Source: Actinomycetota bacterium (GTDB lineage: Bacteria > Actinomycetota > Actinomycetes > Streptosporangiales > Streptosporangiaceae). From it: 7,915 bases of DNA. The notes below the pieces were generated by a model. That model had not been told where the DNA came from. It saw nothing but the letters and a program-made list of their open reading frames with translations, and made no database searches. The stretch covers positions 148-8,062 of the forward strand of contig PMST01000345.1 in the NCBI GenBank assembly GCA_003168295.1. The letters run 5' to 3'. Positions 1-5,767 of this stretch are shown in pieces. Position numbers and translations under genes: made by a program. Within the stretch, counting starts at the first letter, position 1. Every line of letters starts with the position of its first letter.

Positions 1-2849
1 GCGCGGAACTCGGGGTCGGCGGGCAGGGCCGCTTCGTCGGCGGCCAGGCTGGCCAGCGTCACCCAGCGCGACCGCTGCTCCTTGGTGAAGCCCGGCCACA
101 CGCACGACCGCTGCGTCGCCGCGGCCCCTGCCGCCCCCGCAGCCCCGACGGCCGGCGCCGGCGCCGGTGGCCCGCCGAAGGCGGCGGCGAGGGTGGCGGC
201 CTCACGCTGGGGGTGGTCCGGTAGCGTGTCGGCGAACAGCGGAGCCAGCAGGTCGTCGGCGGGCACGTGCTTCTCATACAGCAGGCGGGTCATCCGGGTC
301 AGCGCGGGCAGGCCGCCGGCCCAGTCGAACAGCGTCGGCTCCGCGCCGGGCGCGCGGACGGGATCGCGGAACCCCGCGTACCAGTGCATGCCGCTGCAGA
401 ACGGCTTGTTCTGCGAGTGACCGCAGCGGCAGAGCGCGTAGTGCTCGCGGGACGCCCCTTCGGCCCGGGGCACGGCGGCGGCCGCCGCAGCGGTGAGCGG
501 GATGCCGCCCGTCACCCGGTAGGGACCGTCCTGGGTGACCTCGATCGCAGGCTCGCGCCGGTCATGCCAGTCGGCCAGGCCGCGCGCCTCCTCGCCGTCG
601 ACGGCCAGGCTCAGCGCCCCGGACGGGCAGTCGCGCACCGCCCGGACGATCTCGTCCATCCGGCCGCCGCTCGGCGCGACGAAGGGCTCCTTACCCGCAC
701 GGAACACGGCGGCCAGCCGGTCGGTACACAAACCGGAGTGCTGGCAGATGCCCCGGTTGTCGAAGATCGTGACCTGCTGGCCCGGGTAGGTGTCACGCTG
801 GTCGGGCACCCGGTGCGGGTCCTTGCCGCCGGTGAAGCCGGTACCGACGTGCGTCCCGTCGCAGAACGGCTTCAGCGACGAGCCGCCGCACCGGCACAGG
901 GCGAGCTGCGGCGGTACGGGCAGCTGGGTGCCCAGGTGGTCGCGGACCGCGGCGACGTTGGTGACCAGGTACGGGCCGTTGGCGGCGGTCACGATGGCGG
1001 TCGGCAGGCCGCGCTGCCGCTGCTCGAGCTCGGATATCCGCTGGGCCCGCTCCCCCGCCGGCGCCTGCCCGACGGCTACGTCCTGCAGGGCCGCGACGGC
1101 CTCGAGCAACCCGGCCGGTGCGGCGGCACCCAGGCGGACGCGCAGGTCGGTAGCGGCGACCGCGACATCCCAGAGGGAAGGCGCGGGCTTCTGGGGGGCG
1201 GGCTCCTGGGCGGCGGGCTGACCGGGTGTGGCGGGCGAGGACAGGTCGGACAACGAGTCTGCCAGGGGACGCAGCACGCTGTGAACCAGGCGCGCCACGA
1301 TGCGGGCAGGGAGGGGGGCCGGGGCATGAGCGGGGACGGGGGACGAGGCGGGGGCGGGGAGAGCCTGGTAGGCGGAGGTCAGGATGGCGGCCAGGGAGGA
1401 CAGCGAGGCGCCTGGGTGGGCGGTGAAAGCGCTGTTCGTTCGGTAAATTTCTTTGGCCTGGGAGAGCAGGGAGTCGAGGTCCTCGGCCGGGGCCGGGGTT
1501 TCGGTGGCGCTCGGCGGCAGGTGGGCGGCGAGGGACTGCGCGACGTCGTTGAGGCTGGAGCGGATCGCGCCGAGACGGTCGGCGACCCGCGGTGCGCACG
1601 GCATCGCGGGTGTGCAGAACTCGGCGGCCTGCTGGATGCGTTCGGTGAGCAGGATCCAGGCCGCTTCCCGGTGCGGCAGCACGTAGTCGGTGTCGTAAAA
1701 CAGCTCGAAGCTGGGGGAGCCATTGCGGCCGGGGTACTCCGGGCCGGCCGGAAGCGTGGTCGCCAGGTCGCCGAGCGGCCTGACCACCGAACCCATCAGC
1801 GCGACGCCGGCGTCCGCGAGCGCCTTGAGCTGGACGTCGGTTTCTTCGGTGTGGGCGAAGAACCGCTGCAGGAGCAGCAGCAAGATCTCGTAGGAGACGT
1901 TGAACAGGTCCATGACCTGGGTGGTCAGCGGATCGGTGACCAGGGAAATGTCCGGGTCGCGCTCGGCCGGGCGCACGTTGAGGAGGACCACCGGACGGAC
2001 CGGGTCGAAGGCCGGGTTGGACTCGCGGAGGTCGAGGTACTCATCGAGGATCTGGACGAACTGGCCGAAGTGCGCGTCCTGCCACTGGCCGCGCGGGCCC
2101 TCGCCCTGCTCGAGGATCTCGTCGATGGCCCGCTGGGCCGAGGCTGCGTCCGTCACCGCGACCAGTTCGGGCCAGCCGAAGTACTGCTGGGTGGCCTGGG
2201 CCCGCGGCGGGCCGACGAACAGCCAGCGCTCACCGTGTTTTTCGGTCAGGTGAGCGATGCCGGCCTCGATGGACCGGTACAGGTGCCCGACGGTCCGGAA
2301 GTCCTGGGGGCGCGGGACGATGTCGGTTTCCCGCATGACCGGGAGGGCCCGGCCGAAGGCGGCCATCCCGTCGGCGTCGTCGATGTCCATGCCCTCGGGG
2401 CGCTCGAGGAACATGAAGTGGCGGAGTGCCTGCTCGCCGAACGGCAGCAGCGCCAGGTGGACGCCCGCGGGATAGTGCCTGGCAGGCTGGGGGAAGTTCG
2501 GCCGGGACAGGTGCGGGGCCGCCCCGATGGCAGACATCAGGTTCTGCACCAGGGACAGGTGCAGCATCTCCTGCGCGGCCACGTGGCTGATCCGCTTACG
2601 CCAGCTTGTGACGGCGGCTAGCTCGGCGGCGGTCAGCCCTTCGGCCATGGACTGCTTCAGGCTGAAGGCGGCGTACAGGTACTGGCACATGATGCCGTGC
2701 TCGAGTTCGGCCGCCTCGCAGAGCATGTAGATCAGGGCTTCGCGGTGCTCGATCACGAACGGCGCCTCGGGCGGAGCCAGGCCGCCGCGGGTGGCGATGA
2801 CCTGCGCGAGCCGCCCTTTTGGGGCCTGGCGGCTGGTGCTTTCTGTCAT
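1..2849 (-). CDS. Ferritin-like / CDGSH / 4Fe-4S / CDGSH / truncated-globin multidomain iron protein (3' end outside window)
   Basis: I translated this frame by hand: 949 uninterrupted codons from ATG at 2847-2849 to the left edge, where it is still open. RBS GGGGAGG (2857-2863) lies 7 nt upstream of the start. Domains in order: ferritin-like of the VioB/iminophenylpyruvate dimer synthase type, about 30-300, with AELEH (47-51) and QEMLH (93-97), likely metal ligands E50, E94 and H97, and EQGEG (247-251); a helical region to about 440; Pro/Ala-rich linkers (about 495-560); CDGSH site 1 (C652, C654, C663, H667); a divergent 4Fe-4S mono-cluster domain (C702, C708, and C741 in CPSGAL); CDGSH site 2 (C807, C809, C818, H822; reads CSGMH instead of CDGSH); and a group-II truncated-haemoglobin-like domain from about 838 (AGG, LLYEKH, APLF, DHP, FGGP, then RSRWV). 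No signal peptide, so probably cytosolic. The family assignments are from motif recognition. The combined function (redox, oxygen handling or oxidative chemistry) is unknown. It follows the CysRS gene by 53 bases, so is probably co-transcribed. Confidence 0.9.
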   Translation of the reverse strand, partial: MTESTSRQAPKGRLAQVIATRGGLAPPEAPFVIEHREALIYMLCEAAELEHGIMCQYLYAAFSLKQSMAEGLTAAELAAVTSWRKRISHVAAQEMLHLSLVQNLMSAIGAAPHLSRPNFPQPARHYPAGVHLALLPFGEQALRHFMFLERPEGMDIDDADGMAAFGRALPVMRETDIVPRPQDFRTVGHLYRSIEAGIAHLTEKHGERWLFVGPPRAQATQQYFGWPELVAVTDAASAQRAIDEILEQGEGPRGQWQDAHFGQFVQILDEYLDLRESNPAFDPVRPVVLLNVRPAERDPDISLVTDPLTTQVMDLFNVSYEILLLLLQRFFAHTEETDVQLKALADAGVALMGSVVRPLGDLATTLPAGPEYPGRNGSPSFELFYDTDYVLPHREAAWILLTERIQQAAEFCTPAMPCAPRVADRLGAIRSSLNDVAQSLAAHLPPSATETPAPAEDLDSLLSQAKEIYRTNSAFTAHPGASLSSLAAILTSAYQALPAPASSPVPAHAPAPLPARIVARLVHSVLRPLADSLSDLSSPATPGQPAAQEPAPQKPAPSLWDVAVAATDLRVRLGAAAPAGLLEAVAALQDVAVGQAPAGERAQRISELEQRQRGLPTAIVTAANGPYLVTNVAAVRDHLGTQLPVPPQLALCRCGGSSLKPFCDGTHVGTGFTGGKDPHRVPDQRDTYPGQQVTIFDNRGICQHSGLCTDRLAAVFRAGKEPFVAPSGGRMDEIVRAVRDCPSGALSLAVDGEEARGLADWHDRREPAIEVTQDGPYRVTGGIPLTAAAAAAVPRAEGASREHYALCRCGHSQNKPFCSGMHWYAGFRDPVRAPGAEPTLFDWAGGLPALTRMTRLLYEKHVPADDLLAPLFADTLPDHPQREAATLAAAFGGPPAPAPAVGAAGAAGAAATQRSCVWPGFTKEQRSRWVTLASLAADEAALPADPEFR

Positions 2850-2856
2850 TTCTTTG

Positions 2857-2863
2857 CCTCCCC
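2857..2863 (-). promoter_or_regulatory. Ribosome-binding site of the multidomain iron protein
   Basis: On the minus strand this reads GGGGAGG, 7 nt before the ATG at 2849. It fixes the start of the iron-protein gene and shows that the gene is translated independently, although it lies only 53 bases behind the CysRS stop codon. Confidence 0.8.
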
Positions 2864-2902
2864 TGGAACGGGGGTTTTGATCCGCGATCCTGTCGGGGCG
2901 GC

Positions 2903-4375
2903 TCAGCGGAGGTGCCAGGTCGGGCCTTCTGGGGTGTCGGTGAGGGTGACGCCGAGCTCGTCTAGCTCGGCGCGGATCTGGTCGGCGCGGGACCAGTCGC
3001 GCGCCTGGCGGGCTTGGGTGCGGTCGGCGACCAGTTGCTCGATGGCGCGGTTTTCCTCGGGCGACAGGTCGGCGGGCGCACGGCGGTGCACCAGGTCTTC
3101 CGGCTCGAGGGCGGCCAGGCCCAGGCCGAGCAGGGCATCGGCGGAGGCGACCACCGCGCGCTGGCCGTCCGGCGTGATATCCGGGTCACGCAGGGCGTCC
3201 TGGAGAGCCGCGAGGATCCTCGGGGTGCTCAGGTCGGCCGCGATCGCGGCGTCGATCGTGTCCAGGATGCGTTCGGCGGCCGGGTCGTCCTTCACGCGTC
3301 CTTCGGCGTCGGCGAGCGTTTCGATGGCGGGCAGCGGGCGCAGCGGCTGGATTCGTGCCACCAGCCTGCGCAGCGTGGCCTGGGCCGCCTCCACCGCCGC
3401 GGTGGTGAAATCGAGCTGGCTGCGGTAATGGCCGCCGAGCAGGAACAGCCGGTAGGCCATCGGGTGGTAGCCGGCCTCGGTCAGGTCGGCCAGCCGCGGG
3501 GCCCCGCCCGCCGACTTGGCCATCTTCCGGGCGCCCAGCTGCAGGAACTCGGTGTGCAGCCAGTACCGCACCCACGGCTTGCCGTCGCCGAGGTAGGCCT
3601 CGCTCTGCGCGATCTCGTTGACGTGGTGCAGCTCGCGGTGATCTACCCCGCCGGTGTGGATGTCGAAGTGCGGGCCGAGCAAGGCGATGCTCATCACCGA
3701 GCACTCCAGGTGCCAGCCGGGCGCGCCCCAGCCCCACGGGGAGTCCCAGCGCATCAACCGGCGCTGGCCCGGCTCCTCCGCCCGCCACAACGCGAAGTCG
3801 GTCTTGCGGCGGCGCCCCTCGACGTGCTCGACCCGGGCCGCTTCCAGCTGCCCCTCGGCGTCCATCTGGGCCAGCTCCCCGTAACCGGGGTCCTTGGCGG
3901 TGTCGAAGTACAAGCCGGAAGGCAGCCGGTAGGTGAAGCCCTTTCTTTCCAGCTCGGCCGCAAACTCGATCATCTGCGGCACGTAGGCGCTGGCCCGGGG
4001 GTACTCGTCGGCGGGCAGGATGTTCAGCGCGGCAAGGTCGACGAAGAAGATATCGGTGTAGAACGCGGCGATGTCCAGCACCGAACGGTGCTCACGCGCG
4101 GCGGCCACCTCGAGCTTGTCCTCGCCGGTGTTGGTGTCCGCGACCGCGTGTCCCACGTCGGTGATGTTGATGACGTGCCGCACCGCGACGTTCTTCCACC
4201 GCAGCGCACGGCGCACCGTGTCCGAGAACACCCACGCGCGCATGTTGCCCAGGTGCGGGAACGCGTACACGGTCGGCCCGCAGCTGTACATGCCTGTCAC
4301 GTCGCCCGACGCAGTGAAGTCCTCCACCCGCCGACCCAGCGAGTTATACAGCCGCAGCTGATGGCCGCCCGCCAC
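2903..4375 (-). CDS. cysS: Cysteinyl-tRNA synthetase, divergent type
   Basis: Class I aminoacyl-tRNA synthetase, 490 aa from the chosen start, which normally activates cysteine with ATP and charges tRNA-Cys. Visible landmarks: YSCGPTVY (30-37), the HIGH-equivalent HLGN (41-44), NITDVGH (70-76), WHLECS (221-226), HHVNEIAQSEA (250-260), and the KMSKS-equivalent KMAKS (284-288). The four zinc/cysteine-discrimination ligands known from E. coli CysRS are all present as C32, C225, H250 and E254. A C-terminal helical DALR/anticodon region follows, with DWSRADQIRAEL (460-471), so the enzyme is full length and is not MshC. An ATG at 4417 would add 14 residues but has no RBS. The GTG at 4373-4375 has GGGAGG 4 nt upstream and begins at the usual family N-terminus. 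The sequence style (CGPTVY, HxGN, NITDVGH) resembles CysRS of candidate-phyla type more than the typical actinobacterial housekeeping enzyme, so it may be a second copy; this is from memory, not a search. Confidence 0.9.
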   Translation of the reverse strand: MAGGHQLRLYNSLGRRVEDFTASGDVTGMYSCGPTVYAFPHLGNMRAWVFSDTVRRALRWKNVAVRHVINITDVGHAVADTNTGEDKLEVAAAREHRSVLDIAAFYTDIFFVDLAALNILPADEYPRASAYVPQMIEFAAELERKGFTYRLPSGLYFDTAKDPGYGELAQMDAEGQLEAARVEHVEGRRRKTDFALWRAEEPGQRRLMRWDSPWGWGAPGWHLECSVMSIALLGPHFDIHTGGVDHRELHHVNEIAQSEAYLGDGKPWVRYWLHTEFLQLGARKMAKSAGGAPRLADLTEAGYHPMAYRLFLLGGHYRSQLDFTTAAVEAAQATLRRLVARIQPLRPLPAIETLADAEGRVKDDPAAERILDTIDAAIAADLSTPRILAALQDALRDPDITPDGQRAVVASADALLGLGLAALEPEDLVHRRAPADLSPEENRAIEQLVADRTQARQARDWSRADQIRAELDELGVTLTDTPEGPTWHLR

Positions 4376-4379
4376 GTTT

Positions 4380-4385
4380 CCTCCC
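4380..4385 (-). promoter_or_regulatory. Ribosome-binding site that decides the CysRS start
   Basis: The minus strand reads GGGAGG then AAAC then GTG (4375-4373). The alternative ATG at 4417 is preceded by pyrimidine-rich sequence with no Shine-Dalgarno match. This supports the shorter 490-aa protein. Confidence 0.7.
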
Positions 4386-4456
4386 GCTCGTCTGCCTTGT
4401 TGATGCCAGATCGCCATGATAGAGGCGGGCGAGGGGATGCGGGGTCTGGCGGCGGG

Positions 4457-5323
4457 CTAGCGGTTCGGGGCGGGCGGGCGGCGGCCGTGCGATCCGGCGG
4501 CGCGGCTTCTGGTGTGGAAGTCGTGGTCGTGCCTGATCAGGCGCTGGACGCCGGCCCGCTGTTTGGCGTCGAGCTGATCGGCCGAGTCGCCGACCAGGCT
4601 TAGCAGGTAACCGGTCGAGGTTCCGACCGGGACGGTCGGGTTGCGGGACGGGCCGAGCCTTGACCTGCGGTGAGCGAGGATGACCACGCGCTGGACCGTG
4701 ACCGGCTGGCCGCGCTCGCGCAGGAATCGTTCCAGCGCGTCGGCCGGCTCGTTGACCTGCATGCTCGGCGAGCGCCCCCTCCGGTCCGCGATCGGCCGCT
4801 GCTCGACCAGGTTCCCGTAATTGTCGTACTTGTCGGCCTGCCAGCGGTCACCATCGATGTGTACGGTGGCGTTGAGGTTCTTCACCTCGATCGCGAAGAG
4901 GCCTTGCGGGCCGAGCAGCAGGTGGTCGATCTCACCACGCCGGTTCCGGTACCCGCGCAGCAGCGTCCAGTCGTCGTCCAGCGCGCGGCCCAGCTCGACC
5001 GCGACCAGTTCCTCGCCCGCGATCCCGGCCTTGAGTATCTGTTCGGTATCAGTGGACCTGGCCGCCAGGACCGGACGGCTGGGCACCCGGCGCTTCTCGG
5101 TCCAGGCGGCGACCACCAACCGCAGCCAGACCCCCCAGCGATGCTCGGCCCGGGCCCGGTCACGCTTCACCCGGACGGTCTGGACCCGAGCGCGATACTG
5201 GATCAGCTCGTCCTCATAGCGGGCCAGGGCGCGTTTCCCGGCCGCCTCGCGCCGCCGCGACGCGTCGTCGAGCATGTCGGCCGGATGGTTGGAAAGCTCA
5301 ACGATCAGCATGGCACGACTCAC
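4457..5323 (-). CDS. NERD-domain (nuclease-related) protein
   Basis: 288 aa from GTG at 5323, which directly follows an in-frame TGA (5326-5324), so the gene cannot start further upstream. An ATG at 5311 (residue 5) is an equally possible start. Neither has a clear RBS. Residues about 20-65 are rich in Arg/Glu/Ala and look like a charged helix or coiled coil. From about 98 a NERD domain begins: GIAGEE (100-105), then RGEIDHLLLGP (129-139) and GLFAIEVKNL (141-150). These give the PD-(D/E)xK-like set D133, E146 and K148 expected of this fold, so the catalytic residues look intact. The C-terminus is basic and Pro-rich. No signal peptide or convincing membrane helix, although WLRLVVAAW (67-75) is hydrophobic. 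NERD proteins are presumed DNA-processing or nucleic-acid-associated, but substrates are mostly unknown. First gene of a probable three-gene operon, 81 bases ahead of the CysRS gene. Confidence 0.85.
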   Translation of the reverse strand: MSRAMLIVELSNHPADMLDDASRRREAAGKRALARYEDELIQYRARVQTVRVKRDRARAEHRWGVWLRLVVAAWTEKRRVPSRPVLAARSTDTEQILKAGIAGEELVAVELGRALDDDWTLLRGYRNRRGEIDHLLLGPQGLFAIEVKNLNATVHIDGDRWQADKYDNYGNLVEQRPIADRRGRSPSMQVNEPADALERFLRERGQPVTVQRVVILAHRRSRLGPSRNPTVPVGTSTGYLLSLVGDSADQLDAKQRAGVQRLIRHDHDFHTRSRAAGSHGRRPPAPNR

Positions 5324-5432
5324 TCAACTCGAGGCCGACGTCACCTTCACTACTTTCTCAGAATTTCGCGCGGTCGCGGCCTGGATTCCTCGATCGGGCA
5401 GGCGTTGGGCGCGGGATGCCGTCATTGGCAGG

Positions 5433-5531
5433 TCACAGTTTGACAAATTCGGTACATCACGGTTTGAAAACAGGCCGACACTAACAGCTATAAATGTAGA
5501 TTACGTTTTGGAAACACCCTGACACTATAAG
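5433..5531 (+). repeat. Degenerate direct repeats, three copies (TCACGGTTTGAAAA-like)
   Basis: Copies start at 5433 (TCACAGTTTGACAA), 5457 (TCACGGTTTGAAAA) and 5501 (TTACGTTTTGGAAA). Copies 1 and 2 agree at 12 of 14 positions, copies 2 and 3 at 11 of 14. Similarity between copies 2 and 3 continues for about 31 bases (23 of 31 identical) at a 44-bp period, including an exact GACACTA at 5477-5483 and 5521-5527. Placement between divergent genes fits an operator array for one regulator, or the remains of a tandem duplication. Confidence 0.5.
5464..5494 (+). promoter_or_regulatory. Weak candidate rightward promoter
   Basis: TTGAAA (5464-5469) and TATAAA (5489-5494) with a 19-bp spacer, longer than the usual 17. 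A second weak option is TTGGCT (5626-5631), 17 bp, CATATC (5649-5654), nearer the GH26-like gene. Both are guesses from consensus matching in A/T-rich DNA. Confidence 0.2.
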
Positions 5532-5535
5532 TGTC
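5521..5535. promoter_or_regulatory. Palindromic operator candidate GACACT-ATA-AGTGTC
   Basis: Perfect 6-bp arms around a 3-bp centre. On the minus strand the centre reads TATAGT, close to a -10 hexamer, so a protein bound here could block leftward transcription of the NERD operon. A half site, GACACTA, is repeated 44 bp away at 5477-5483. No regulator gene lies in the window. Confidence 0.45.
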
Positions 5536-5680
5536 GTAAAATGCTGCACAGGGATGCGTAAGATTTCCGTAATATTGGAGATTTCGCAGTTCAGGGGACT
5601 GAAGCTGTTTAATTCAATTAATATCTTGGCTTATTCACCCGCTGTCGCCATATCCCTCAGAATCGCAGTGAGATAAGGGG

Positions 5681-5719
5681 TTCTGGTAGGGCCAGAAGGC
5701 TGCGGGCATGCCGCCGCAG
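5681..5719 (+). promoter_or_regulatory. Two consecutive hairpins in the leader of the GH26-like gene
   Basis: Hairpin 1: TTCTGG (5681-5686), loop TAGGG, CCAGAA (5692-5697). Hairpin 2: CTGCGG (5700-5705), 8-nt loop, CCGCAG (5714-5719). A small CCGG-TTTCA-CCGG element follows at 5731-5743. They lie 50-90 nt ahead of the start codon and would fold in the untranslated leader. I do not recognise a known riboswitch class, including the c-di-AMP (ydaO) type often found before actinobacterial wall enzymes. Confidence 0.4.
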
Positions 5720-5753
5720 GGCTATCCGGCCCGGTTTCACCGGCAGGCACCGA

Positions 5754-5760
5754 GGAGAGG
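5754..5760 (+). promoter_or_regulatory. Ribosome-binding site of the GH26-like gene
   Basis: GGAGAGG, 7 nt before ATG 5768. It selects this start over the in-frame ATG at 5708, which has no RBS and lies inside a hairpin. Confidence 0.75.
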
Positions 5761-5767
5761 AGCACGG

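Larger units (their letters stand above)
5433..5660. other. A/T-rich non-coding island between divergent genes
   Basis: The whole gap 5324-5767 holds no convincing gene. Its core is strikingly A/T-rich: by hand count 72 of 180 bases are G/C in 5461-5640 (40%), against about 70% in the flanks. It contains degenerate direct repeats, the palindrome at 5521-5535, and a weak hairpin (CAGTTCAG/CTGAAGCTG arms, 5587-5607, loop GGGA, one bulge) followed by TTTAATT. It probably holds the promoters for the leftward NERD operon and the rightward GH26-like gene. A/T-rich promoter islands in actinobacteria can be bound by Lsr2-type silencers; that link is inference. Confidence 0.75.

Noticed and set aside
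267..2621. 784-codon plus-strand open frame
   Set aside because: It lies on the opposite strand of the iron-protein gene in register with its codons. The product is Gly/Arg-rich without recognisable domains, while the minus strand gives several clear family motifs.
2903..4375. MshC (mycothiol cysteine ligase) instead of CysRS
   Set aside because: The protein is full CysRS length with a C-terminal anticodon-type helical region and CysRS-type motifs. MshC is shorter and lacks that region.
3014..4603. 529-codon plus-strand open frame
   Set aside because: Antisense shadow of the CysRS gene; low-complexity product, start inside the synthetase and no RBS support.
4670..5443. 257-codon plus-strand open frame
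   Set aside because: Antisense to the NERD gene, whose catalytic motif is intact on the minus strand.
5274..5522. 82-codon plus-strand frame running into the A/T-rich gap
   Set aside because: Starts inside the NERD gene, has no RBS or recognisable motif, and loses G/C third-position bias in its second half.
5433..5531. CRISPR array
   Set aside because: The repeats are short, degenerate and unequally spaced, with no cas genes nearby.
5700..5767. In-frame ATG at 5708 as start of the GH26-like protein
   Set aside because: No RBS, and the codon sits inside a predicted hairpin. ATG 5768 has GGAGAGG at good spacing.
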